From Thermoplasmata archaeon (GTDB lineage Archaea; Thermoplasmatota; Thermoplasmata; Lutacidiplasmatales; UBA184): a stretch of DNA of 38,194 nt. The position numbers were made by a program, and so were the translations under genes. A model generated the notes under the pieces. It had not been told where the DNA came from, ran no database searches, and worked only from the letters and a program-made list of their open reading frames with translations. The stretch lies in contig JAKAWP010000006.1 of the NCBI GenBank assembly GCA_021816955.1, positions 1-38,194 on the forward strand, given 5' to 3'. This document shows positions 31,131 to 38,194 of the stretch, piece by piece. Position 1 is the stretch's first letter; each line of letters starts with the position of its first letter.

Positions 31131-32081
31131 ATGGGCCGCTCGTTCGACGAAGCGCTGTCCGACCGTCCGCTCTTCTTCGAGCCGGTCCCTCCGCCGGCTC
31201 GAACGAATCCGGCGCGCGCGCAGGAGCAGTTCGCGGCGCTGCGCGACCTGCTGGCGGCCCTCCCGCGCATCGACGCCGTGAACGTGCCCGAACTCGCGGA
31301 AGAGAACCACGACGGCCGCCCGCGGTACCGAACCGAGGACCCGCGGCTGTTCGCCCGGCGGATCCGCGAGGCGACGGGACGCGAGGTGCTCGTCAACAAG
31401 ATCGTCGCGCACCTCGCGGGCGCCGCGGCGATGGAGGAGTGGGCGCGCGCGACGGTCGACGCGGGGGTCCGTCGAGCGGTGCTGGTGGGCGGCTCCAGCC
31501 GGTACATCCCTTACCCGGGTCCGTCCGTCACCGAGGCGAACCGGATCGCCGGACCGATCTTCGGGGCCGCGGGCGGTTCCGTCGGCAACATCGCCATCCC
31601 CCAGCGCGAGAACGAAGCGCACCGGATGCTTCTCAAGACCCGCAGCGGCGCCCGATTCTTCACGACGCAGATCGTCTTCGATCCGCAGCAGACCATCGCG
31701 ATGCTGGCCGAGTACGGGCGCCTCTGCCGTCAGGCGTCGCTTCCCCCCGCGTCGGTCCTGGTCAGTCTCGCCCCGATCGCCGACGAAGGCGACGCGGAGT
31801 TCGTCCGCTGGCTCGGCGCCGACATTCCGGACGCCGTCGAGCGAGAGCTGTTGAACGGCGACGAGTCGTCGATCGGCCGCCGAAGCGCCGCGCATGCCCT
31901 GTCGGTCTGGACGGCGATCCGCGACGCCCCGTCGCTCCGACCGCTCGGCCGTCGCGTCGGCCTCAACGTCGAGCAGATCACGACGCGCCACCTCGCCACC
32001 GCTCGCGCGATGATCGAGCTTTTGCTCCCCGAGATTGAGGGGTCGGACCGCGGATCGGCGGCCCCGGATCCCGTCGCTTAG
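31131..32081 (+). CDS. Methylenetetrahydrofolate reductase-like (MetF/TIM-barrel) protein
   Basis: A 316-residue protein that resembles the MTHFR TIM barrel, which reduces methylene-tetrahydrofolate (or the archaeal methanopterin analogue) to the methyl form. It begins FFEPVPPPARTNPARAQEQF, then has DAVNVPELAEENH, where MTHFRs show substrate and FAD residues. REVLVNKIVAHLAG and GVRRAVLVGGSSRYIPYPG follow the barrel. GNIAIPQRENEAHRMLLK and GARFFTTQIVFDPQQT resemble the MetF FAD and product-release strands. I see no clear NADH-site motif, so the enzyme could use another donor. ATG 31131 is supported by the box. The stop lies 4 nt into the convergent PiT gene. Confidence 0.68.
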   Translation: MGRSFDEALSDRPLFFEPVPPPARTNPARAQEQFAALRDLLAALPRIDAVNVPELAEENHDGRPRYRTEDPRLFARRIREATGREVLVNKIVAHLAGAAAMEEWARATVDAGVRRAVLVGGSSRYIPYPGPSVTEANRIAGPIFGAAGGSVGNIAIPQRENEAHRMLLKTRSGARFFTTQIVFDPQQTIAMLAEYGRLCRQASLPPASVLVSLAPIADEGDAEFVRWLGADIPDAVERELLNGDESSIGRRSAAHALSVWTAIRDAPSLRPLGRRVGLNVEQITTRHLATARAMIELLLPEIEGSDRGSAAPDPVA

Positions 32082-33049
32082 CCGAGGCCGATCGATCGGG
32101 CGCCGATCGAGAGGGCCGTCGACAGACCGAGGGCGACCAGGGGGCCGGCCCCCCATTCGAAGAAGATCTCGCGGAGCAGCGTCCAGCGCACCGAGCGTCC
32201 CCCCACCTTCAACCCGACCCCGATCAGCGCCCCGTTCATCGCTTGGTTCATCGACGAGTAGAAGCCGAGGGAGACGAGAAGCAGGAGCCACGCCGACTGG
32301 GCCAGCTGGGCGCTCACCGCCATTGGTCGGTCGAGGTCGACGATGCCGAACGCGACCCGGTCGACGAGATAGCGGCCGAAGCAGAGGGCGCCCAGCGCGA
32401 GCCCGAGCCCCCCAATCAACGCGGCGAAGACCGCCCCGCTGACGCCCGCCATGACAAACGCGCCGGTCGAATTCGAGACGTCGTTGGCCCCGACGGCGAA
32501 CGCGGTCGCTAAGCCGAGCGCGAGGAAGGTCGCGCGCCCGGCCGCGCTGTGGGAGGCGAAGGGGACAGCCGTCGGACGCAGCCGGTGCAAAAGGTGCACG
32601 AGGCCGTAGGCGAGCGCCCCCGATACGACCGGGGTGATGATCCAGAGGCCGAAGAGGGCGAGGACGACGCGCCAGTCGACCGGCGTCCCGACGGCAAACG
32701 CCGAGCCGATGGCCGAAGCGATGACCACGAGCGTCGTCGAAACGGGCAGGCGCCGGACGAGAAACAAGGTCGCGATCAGGGTGCTCGAACCGAGGAGCGC
32801 GAGCGCGACGCCGATCGGCACCGGCTCGCCCAGAAAGATGTGGTGGCCGACGGTCCGCTCCACCGAATCCCCGGCCAACGCGGCGCCGGCGAAGAGAAAC
32901 GGCATCATCAACCAGATCGCCCACCGACGGGAAACCGACCCGGAGGCGACGGCCATCCCCATGCAGGCGCCGCTGTAGAGCGCGCCGAGGGCGAACGCGA
33001 AGAGAAACCCGCAGACGATGAGCAGGATCGCGGGGATCGAATCGGTCAC
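32078..33049 (-). CDS. PiT-family inorganic phosphate transporter with one degenerate half
   Basis: A ~323-residue membrane protein of the PiT family, with about ten helices. Two inverted halves each normally carry a G-A-N-D-V-A-N-like motif for phosphate and cation. The second half keeps it (VGANDVSNSTGAFV). In the first half the aligned segment reads LGALYSGACMGMAVASG, so the Asn, Asp and second Asn are replaced by Leu, Tyr and Ala. The rest of both halves aligns normally (ASGSVSRR and VERTVGHHI). I prefer GTG 33049; TTG 33061 is the only longer alternative, and no promoter box is clear. It follows the ACT-domain gene in the same direction, 75 nt downstream, so it may share its transcript. 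Confidence 0.85.
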   Translation of the reverse strand: MTDSIPAILLIVCGFLFAFALGALYSGACMGMAVASGSVSRRWAIWLMMPFLFAGAALAGDSVERTVGHHIFLGEPVPIGVALALLGSSTLIATLFLVRRLPVSTTLVVIASAIGSAFAVGTPVDWRVVLALFGLWIITPVVSGALAYGLVHLLHRLRPTAVPFASHSAAGRATFLALGLATAFAVGANDVSNSTGAFVMAGVSGAVFAALIGGLGLALGALCFGRYLVDRVAFGIVDLDRPMAVSAQLAQSAWLLLLVSLGFYSSMNQAMNGALIGVGLKVGGRSVRWTLLREIFFEWGAGPLVALGLSTALSIGARSIGLG

Positions 33050-33124
33050 GGGCCGAATCAACGAGGCGAGGGACGAAGTCGGCCACCCGGGAACGACCGG
33101 GGGACCGACGCCGCGGCCGGGAGG

Positions 33125-33775
33125 CTATCCGAGCGCCTTCGTGACGGTCGCGATCGCGGGGGTAAGGTCATCGCCTCGCAGGATGAAGATCGTGTCCGTG
33201 TAGCACGACATCGCTTGAACGATATTTATTCCTCCGCTCGCGAGGATGCCCGCGAGGTAGCTCAACAAGCCCGGCGTCTCCTCGACGCTCTCGGGGCTCG
33301 TGACGGTCAGCTCGGCGAGTCCTTTGTGGACGGCGATCGTCTGGGACTCCCGCAGGCGCTTCGTCAACCGGCCCACCGACTCCTCGTCCACGATGATCAC
33401 GGTCCCCTGGGAGACCTGGATCAGTCGGCAGAGGGCGTTCTCGTCCAGAAGCTCCTCCACCACGTCCCCGAGCGCCTGCAGCACGTCGAGCCCTTGGACG
33501 ACGGTCAAGGTCGCCACCCGCGTCCGGGTCTCGATCCGGCTCTTGCGGAGGATCCGGTGGATGCCCTCCTCGCGCGCCGAACCCCGGCTCCGCCGGGGGT
33601 ACCGGCGGCAGGCGGCGATCACGGCGGAGAGCTGGCGGATCTCGAGCTCGGCCGCGATGCGCCGGGCGACGGCCGCGTGGTTCGCGATTCCGAGCCGAAG
33701 CGCATCGGCGACGGCCGGGTGCGCGTCGACGTAGTCGCGTACCTGCCGCGCGATCGACCGATGCCCGTCGGTCAT
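33125..33775 (-). CDS. ACT-domain amino-acid regulator (COG2150-like)
   Basis: A 216-residue protein with a C-terminal ACT domain (~150-216): AELTVTSPESVEETPGLLSYLAGILASGGIN (split here by loops), then VQAMSCYTDTIFILRGDD. The middle region (~80-140) has the strand-helix pattern TLTVVQGLDVLQAL, and the N-terminus is helical and basic (residues 1-75: ARQVRDYVDAHPAVADAL, ARRIAAELEIRQ). This resembles predicted archaeal regulators of amino-acid metabolism (COG2150). It is divergent from argG across a 96-bp AT-rich region, so regulation of the arginine operon in response to an amino acid is plausible. ATG 33775 is 31 nt from the CATATTATG box (33801-33810). Confidence 0.75.
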   Translation of the reverse strand: MTDGHRSIARQVRDYVDAHPAVADALRLGIANHAAVARRIAAELEIRQLSAVIAACRRYPRRSRGSAREEGIHRILRKSRIETRTRVATLTVVQGLDVLQALGDVVEELLDENALCRLIQVSQGTVIIVDEESVGRLTKRLRESQTIAVHKGLAELTVTSPESVEETPGLLSYLAGILASGGINIVQAMSCYTDTIFILRGDDLTPAIATVTKALG

Positions 33776-33871
33776 ATTTGTTCTAAATCAAACACATCTG
33801 GCATATTATGTTCGCGCAAGGCCACACGGTACAAATACGCCGGCGAGTATCTCCGCGCGAGACCACCGCGA
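33776..33871. promoter_or_regulatory. AT-rich divergent control region (ACT regulator / argG)
   Basis: This is the most AT-rich stretch in the window. It holds GCATATTATG (33801-33810), placed 31 nt from the ACT-gene ATG, and TACAAATACG (33830-33839), placed 37 nt from the argG ATG. The inverted repeat TTTG-N8-CAAA (33777-33792) overlaps the predicted start of the ACT transcript and could be an operator. Confidence 0.6.
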
Positions 33872-35134
33872 ATGAGTTCGACTGTCGTCCTCGCCTACTC
33901 CGGAGGTCTCGATACCACGGTCGCGATCCCGTGGCTCAAGGAGCACGGCCACGAGGTCGTCGCCGTCACGGTCGATGTCGGGCAACCCGGCGATCTCGAC
34001 ACGATCCGGGCGCGGGCGCTCGCCGCCGGTGCGAAGAGCGCCTATCTGGTCGACGCGAAGGCCGAGTTCGCGGATCAGTTCATCGCCCGGGCGCTGAAGG
34101 CGAACGCCCTCTACGAAGGGATCTATCCGCTCGCGACCGCCCTCGCGCGGCCCCTGATCGGCCGCCACTTGGTCGACGTCGCCCGGCGGGTCGGGGCCCA
34201 GAAGATCGCCCACGGATGCACCGGCAAGGGCAACGATCAGGTCCGATTCGATGTCTGCGCCGCGAGCCTCGCGCCCGACCTCGAAGTGATCGCCCCCGCG
34301 CGGGTCTGGAAGATGACCCGGGACGAGGAGGTCGCCTATGCCGCGGCCCACCGCCTCCCGATATCGGTCGGCGTCCGTTCGCCGTTCTCGTTCGACGAGA
34401 ACCTCTGGGGGCGATCCGCGGAGTGCGGGGTGCTCGAAGACCCGTGGGTCGAGCCGCCGGAGGAGGCGTTCGGATGGACCCGGCCGCCCGAAGCGGCGCC
34501 GGACCGCGCCCAGACCGTGACGGTCGGCTTCGAAGAGGGGCGGCCGGTCTCGCTGGACGGAGCGGACGACTCGCTCGAAGCGATCGTGCGCACGGTGAAC
34601 CGGATCGCGGGAATGCACGGCGTCGGCCGAATCGACCATCTCGAGAGCCGCGTCGTCGGCATCAAGTCGCGGGAGGTCTACGAGAGCCCGGCCGCGGTCA
34701 CCCTCATCGGCGCCCACCGGGCGCTCGAAGCGATGGTCCTCCCTCGGGACCTGTTGGCGACGAAGCAGCAACTCGAGCACCGGTACGCCGAGTTGATCTA
34801 CGATGGGCTGTGGTACACGCCGCTCCGCGAGGCGATCGATGCGTTTGTCGAAAGCACCCAGGCCCGCGTATCGGGTGAAGTCGTCGTCAAATTCTTCAAA
34901 GGATCCGCGCGGGTGATCGGCCGCCGGAGCCCGAACTCGCTCTATCGGCACGACCTCGCAACGTACTCCCACGGCGATCGATTCCGGGCCGAGATGGCGG
35001 AGGGGTTCATCTACGTCTGGGGACTTCCCGCCCGCACCTGGGCGGGCATCGACGCGACCGCATCGTCCCCCGCTGTTCCCGCCGCGCCGAAATCGTCTGG
35101 GGCCCGCCCGCGCGCGACGCCCGAGACCCCATGA
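33872..35134 (+). CDS. argG: Argininosuccinate synthase
   Basis: A 420-residue ligase that joins citrulline and aspartate using ATP. The N-type ATP-pyrophosphatase motif is LAYSGGLDTTVA (7-18). Later motifs include EGIYPLATALARPLIG (citrulline contacts), AHGCTGKGNDQVRFD (109-123 region), the SPFSFDENLWGRS stretch and RIDHLESRVVGIKSREVYE. The last ~25 residues are an Ala/Pro-rich extension. ATG 33872 is the first ATG of the family N-terminus (MSSTVVLAYSGG). The stop overlaps argH (ATGA). It leads the arginine operon. Confidence 0.95.
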   Translation: MSSTVVLAYSGGLDTTVAIPWLKEHGHEVVAVTVDVGQPGDLDTIRARALAAGAKSAYLVDAKAEFADQFIARALKANALYEGIYPLATALARPLIGRHLVDVARRVGAQKIAHGCTGKGNDQVRFDVCAASLAPDLEVIAPARVWKMTRDEEVAYAAAHRLPISVGVRSPFSFDENLWGRSAECGVLEDPWVEPPEEAFGWTRPPEAAPDRAQTVTVGFEEGRPVSLDGADDSLEAIVRTVNRIAGMHGVGRIDHLESRVVGIKSREVYESPAAVTLIGAHRALEAMVLPRDLLATKQQLEHRYAELIYDGLWYTPLREAIDAFVESTQARVSGEVVVKFFKGSARVIGRRSPNSLYRHDLATYSHGDRFRAEMAEGFIYVWGLPARTWAGIDATASSPAVPAAPKSSGARPRATPETP

Positions 35135-36522
35135 GCGGGTCGGAGCCGATGCCCGTTCCCTCCGCGGCCGATCCCCCGCGCTACGTGCGGACGCCGACGA
35201 TCCGGTTCCTCGCGTCGATCGACGTCGACCGCGCGCTCGCGCGGGCCGACCTCGCGGGGTCGATCGCTCACGCCGAGATGCTCGAACGCGTCGGCCTCCT
35301 GACGGCCGACGAACGCGCCGCGATCGTCGGCGGGCTTCGGTCGATCGGCCGGGAGATCGCCGAGGGGACGTTTGCGTGGGAGCCCGACCTCGAAGATGTC
35401 CACACGAACATCGAGGTCGCGCTGACCCGCCGCATCGGCCCGATCGGGGGCAAGCTCCATACCGCCCGCAGCCGCAACGACCAGATCGCCCTCGACGAGC
35501 GCCTCTACCTGCGGGCCGCGGTCCGGGATCTCGCGGGGGCGCTGCTTCGGATCGAGGAGATCCTGCTGCGCCGCTCGGTGGAGGAAGCCCGCACCGCCTT
35601 TGCGGGGTACACCCACCTCCAGCGCGCCCAGCCGATCACGCTCGGCCACCACCTGCTCGCGCACTTCTGGCGGCTCGACCGGGACTTGGACCGCCTCTAC
35701 GCGACCGCCCGTCGCGCCAACGTCTCTCCGCTCGGCGCCGGGGCGCTCGCGGGCTCGACCCTCCCGATCGACCCGACCGGCCCGGCCGCGCGCCTCGGAT
35801 TCGACCGCCCGTTCGAGAACTCGGTCGACGCGGTCAGCGACCGGGACCCGTTCGCCGAGCTGGTGTTCGACCTCGCATTGCTCGCGGTCCACCTCTCCTC
35901 GATCGGGGAGGAGCTCGTGCTGTGGAGCTCGGCCGAGTTCGGATTCATCCGCCCGACGCCGGTCCTCGGGGGCGGCTCGAGCTTGATGCCGCAGAAGCAA
36001 AACCCCGATGTGCCCGAACTCGTCCGGGCGCGCGCCGCGCGCGTCGTCGGCGACTTGGTCGCCTTGCTCACGATGCTCAAGGGGCTTCCGCTCGCCTACG
36101 ACCGGGACCTCCAGGAAGACAAAGGCCCGACGTTCCGCGCGGTCGCGACCACGCTCGAGACGCTCGGCGCGCTCGCCGCGGTCTTGGACGGGATCGAGTT
36201 CGACCGGGAGCGGATCCGGGCGGCCGCCCGCGACCCGCAGCTGCTCGCCACCGACGCGGCCGAGGCGCTCGTCACCCGGGGCGTGCCGTTCCGCCGCGCG
36301 CACGAAGCCGTCGGGTCGGGAACGGCCGAGGTGGACCCGGCCGGTCGAGCGCCGATCCCCGTCGAACCGTTTGCGCGTCGGAGCTCGCCCGGGGCCCCCG
36401 GGGCGATCGACGCGCAGATCGCGCTCGCCCGGACGCGCCTCGCGTCCCGGGCCGAATCGCTCTCCTCGATCGCGCGCCTCGTGGCCGCGGTCGATGAGCT
36501 CGTGGAGGAGAAGGGAACATGA
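35131..36522 (+). CDS. argH: Argininosuccinate lyase
   Basis: A 463-residue member of the fumarase/aspartase superfamily that splits argininosuccinate into arginine and fumarate. Conserved regions include LEDVHTNIEVALTRRIG (about 88-104), KLHTARSRNDQIALDERL (with the HTARSRND motif), YTHLQRAQPITLGHHLL, and the superfamily signature GSSLMPQKQNPDVPELVR (288-305). This signature loop carries the catalytic serine. A C-terminal ~50-residue segment contains the usual helical end (VTRGVPFRRAHEAVG). ATG 35131 overlaps the argG stop. The stop overlaps lysW. Confidence 0.95.
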   Translation: MSGSEPMPVPSAADPPRYVRTPTIRFLASIDVDRALARADLAGSIAHAEMLERVGLLTADERAAIVGGLRSIGREIAEGTFAWEPDLEDVHTNIEVALTRRIGPIGGKLHTARSRNDQIALDERLYLRAAVRDLAGALLRIEEILLRRSVEEARTAFAGYTHLQRAQPITLGHHLLAHFWRLDRDLDRLYATARRANVSPLGAGALAGSTLPIDPTGPAARLGFDRPFENSVDAVSDRDPFAELVFDLALLAVHLSSIGEELVLWSSAEFGFIRPTPVLGGGSSLMPQKQNPDVPELVRARAARVVGDLVALLTMLKGLPLAYDRDLQEDKGPTFRAVATTLETLGALAAVLDGIEFDRERIRAAARDPQLLATDAAEALVTRGVPFRRAHEAVGSGTAEVDPAGRAPIPVEPFARRSSPGAPGAIDAQIALARTRLASRAESLSSIARLVAAVDELVEEKGT

Positions 36523-36680
36523 CCCAGTGCCCAACGTGCGATGCCGTGGTGCAGCCGAACGCGATGATGGTCGGGGAGATCTTCACCTGCCCGGACTGCG
36601 GGTCCGAGCTCGAGGTGTTGGGAACGGCTCCGTTCACGATCCAACCCGCCCCGAAGGAAGCCGAGGACTGGGGTGAGTAG
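36519..36680 (+). CDS. lysW: Amino-group carrier protein LysW/ArgW
   Basis: A 53-residue carrier that holds the growing amino-acid precursor by an isopeptide bond to its C-terminal glutamate during lysine or arginine synthesis. It has a zinc ribbon with CxxC pairs (CPTC at 4-7 and CPDC at 24-27) and ends exactly in EDWGE, the hallmark C-terminus. ATG 36519 overlaps the argH stop, and the last codons overlap the GTG of the next gene by 8 nt. The position between argH and the ligase gene indicates arginine synthesis by the LysW/ArgX route. Confidence 0.95.
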   Translation: MTQCPTCDAVVQPNAMMVGEIFTCPDCGSELEVLGTAPFTIQPAPKEAEDWGE

Positions 36681-37524
36681 CGCCGACCGGCTCGGTCTGT
36701 TCTACACCATCGTCCGGCCCGAGGAGCGGGCGATCGTCCAAGCCGCGGAGCGCCGTGGCGTGCCGCTCGAGCGGTTGAGCGACGACGCCCTCGCTTTCGG
36801 CCTCGAGCCGCCCGACTGGCCGGTCGACGTGGTACTGAACCGCTCGGTGAGCCACACGCGGGCCGTCTACGCCGCCCGGTTCTTCGAATCGTACGGCCTC
36901 CCCTGCGTGAACCCGGCCGCGGTGCTCGAGCGCGCCGGCGACAAGGTCGTCGCCTCCCTGGCGCTCGCCCGGGCCGGCGTGCCGACGCCCAAGACCGTCG
37001 TCGCCCTCACCGAAGAGGCGGCGTGGAAAGCTCTCGAGGCGGTCGGCTACCCGGCCGTGCTGAAGCCGCCGATCGGCTCGTGGGGCCGGCTGATGGCGAA
37101 GGTCGACAACCCCGAGGCGGCCGAGCAGATCCTCGAGCACAAAGGCGCGCTCGGCTCGCCGATCCACTCGGTGTTCTACGTGCAGGAGTTCGTCCCGAAG
37201 CCGGACCGCGACCTCCGCGTCTTGCTCGTCGGCGACCGAATCGTCGGCGCGATGGCGCGGCGGTCGGCGTCGTGGCGGACGAACGCCGCCCGCGGAGCGA
37301 CCGTCGAGCCGTGGCCGGTCGACGACGGTCTCGCCCGGCTCGCGCGCGACGCCGCCCGGGCGATGGGCGGGGGCGTGCTCGCGGTCGACGTGATGGAGTC
37401 GCCCCGGGGCCGGCTCGTGCACGAGGTGAATCCGACCCCGGAGTTCAAGGCGCTCCAAGGTACCACGGACGTCGACATCGCCGACCTGATCGTCGAGCAC
37501 GCGCTCGAGCGAGGCGCCCGATGA
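36673..37524 (+). CDS. lysX: LysW-glutamate or LysW-aminoadipate ligase (ArgX/LysX)
   Basis: A 283-residue RimK-type ATP-grasp ligase that would attach glutamate (ArgX) or 2-aminoadipate (LysX) to the C-terminus of LysW. The ATP-grasp region shows PAVLKPPIGSWGRLMAKV (about 130-147), the strand VFYVQEFVPKPDRDLRV, and the metal-binding EVNPTPEFKALQG near 255-267. These match LysX/ArgX family motifs. GTG 36673 overlaps lysW by 8 nt. Because argG, argH and argC-like genes surround it, ArgX is the likelier activity, but some archaea use one ligase for both pathways. Residues that separate the two cannot be judged by eye. Confidence 0.88.
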   Translation: MSSADRLGLFYTIVRPEERAIVQAAERRGVPLERLSDDALAFGLEPPDWPVDVVLNRSVSHTRAVYAARFFESYGLPCVNPAAVLERAGDKVVASLALARAGVPTPKTVVALTEEAAWKALEAVGYPAVLKPPIGSWGRLMAKVDNPEAAEQILEHKGALGSPIHSVFYVQEFVPKPDRDLRVLLVGDRIVGAMARRSASWRTNAARGATVEPWPVDDGLARLARDAARAMGGGVLAVDVMESPRGRLVHEVNPTPEFKALQGTTDVDIADLIVEHALERGAR

Positions 37525-38194
37525 CCGTACAGGCGACGATCCTCGGCGGGTCGGGGTACGCCGCGGGCGAGCTGGTGCGGCTGCTGCTCGGTCACCCGGA
37601 CGTCGAGGTCGCCCAGGTCGTCTCGCGCTCGATGGCGGGCCGCGCTCTCACGAAGGCCCACCCGAACCTCCGCAAGCGGACGACCCTGTCGTTCGTCGCG
37701 CCCGAGGCCCGCCGCCCGACCGATGTCGTCTTTGTGGCGACCCCCCACGGCGAGGCCCACCCGATCGTGCCCGGGCTCTTGGCCGAAGGCAGCCTGGTCA
37801 TCGACCTGTCGGCCGACCACCGCCTGCGCAACCCGGCCGAATATCCTCGGTACTACGGCTTCGAGCATCCCCGGCCAGACCTGCTCGGCCAGGCCGCCTA
37901 CGGGCTCCCCGAGCTCTACCGGACCGAGATCCGGCGGGCCCGTCTGATCGCGACGCCGGGGTGCATGGCGACCGCCGCGATCCTCGCGCTCCACCCGCTC
38001 ACGAAGGCGGGGCTGATCGCGCCGGGCCGGCCGGTCATCGTGACCGCCCTGAGCGGCTCGTCGGCGAGCGGGCGCGAGGCGGGCACCGCGGGCCTCCACG
38101 CCGAGCGGAGCGGCGTGATGCGATTGTACGCGCCGGCGGGGCATCGGCACACCGCCGAGATCGAGCAGGCGACCGGGCTGACCGTCGCCCTGAG
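37521..38194 (+). CDS. argC: LysW-gamma-glutamyl/aminoadipyl-phosphate reductase (ArgC/LysY), C-terminus missing
   Basis: The first ~224 residues of an NADP-dependent semialdehyde dehydrogenase that reduces the LysW-bound acyl phosphate. The NADP motif is ATILGGSGYAAGELVRLL (5-22). VVFVATPHGEAHPIV is family-typical. The catalytic cysteine is in ATPGCMATAAIL (about 148-159), and the DLSADHRL motif is near 94-101. ATG 37521 overlaps the ligase stop (ATGA). The gene continues beyond 38194. In this operon it most likely serves arginine, with possible dual use in lysine synthesis. Confidence 0.92.
   Translation, partial: MTVQATILGGSGYAAGELVRLLLGHPDVEVAQVVSRSMAGRALTKAHPNLRKRTTLSFVAPEARRPTDVVFVATPHGEAHPIVPGLLAEGSLVIDLSADHRLRNPAEYPRYYGFEHPRPDLLGQAAYGLPELYRTEIRRARLIATPGCMATAAILALHPLTKAGLIAPGRPVIVTALSGSSASGREAGTAGLHAERSGVMRLYAPAGHRHTAEIEQATGLTVAL

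Overview
This is a very GC-rich archaeal chromosome segment. Archaeal markers are ribosomal protein eL40, an archaeal-size IleRS, the KEOPS subunit Pcc1, archease, an archaeal-lipid geranylgeranyl reductase with its ferredoxin, and the amino-group carrier protein LysW. A DUF835-like response regulator and a small protein resembling DUF3198 point to an uncultivated high-GC member of Thermoplasmatota; this placement is inference. Coding density is high. Genes within operons often overlap by 4 nt (ATGA or GTGA). Many first genes have a short T/A-rich box centred about 24-38 nt upstream of the start codon, as expected for TATA/TBP promoters with leaderless or very short-leader mRNAs. Several starts (GTG or ATG) were chosen from that spacing. 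I saw no tRNA, rRNA, CRISPR array, insertion sequence or prophage gene.

Layout. 1-3336: a truncated ABC ATPase, then a soluble PAS histidine kinase divergent from a receiver/DUF835-like/winged-helix regulator. 3364-6846: VOC protein, TrmI-type tRNA m1A methyltransferase, two membrane proteins of unknown function and a GNAT protein. 6949-11317: DUF4129, small membrane protein, DUF58, second membrane protein and MoxR ATPase, an envelope-type MoxR/DUF58 cluster interrupted by an unexplained 253-bp gap rich in potential hairpins. 11314-13445: phosphoglycerate dehydrogenase-like and class V aminotransferase genes, the first two steps of phosphoserine synthesis. 13442-16955: MFS transporter, archease, glycosyltransferase, eL40, AMMECR1. 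16567-19887: IleRS, whose 3' end overlaps AMMECR1 antisense by 389 bp. 20026-23431: beta-helix (bactofilin-like) protein, CoA-binding protein, CPBP protease, Pcc1, DUF1028 protein. 23461-28104: two unknown proteins, geranylgeranyl reductase plus ferredoxin, an alpha/alpha-toroid protein and thioredoxin reductase. 28142-30712: ABC-2 exporter with a flavin reductase. 31131-33775: MetF-like protein, half-degenerate PiT transporter, ACT-domain regulator. 33872-38194: argG-argH-lysW-argX/lysX-argC/lysY operon, truncated at the right edge.

Best-supported pathways: arginine (and possibly lysine) synthesis on the LysW carrier; phosphoserine synthesis; saturation of archaeal membrane lipids by the ferredoxin/reductase pair; and a MoxR-DUF58 complex at the membrane. 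No wholly new system is evident. The observations most worth checking are the structured gap upstream of moxR, the IleRS/AMMECR1 antisense overlap, the PiT protein that has lost one of its two substrate motifs, and the shared or divergent promoter regions.
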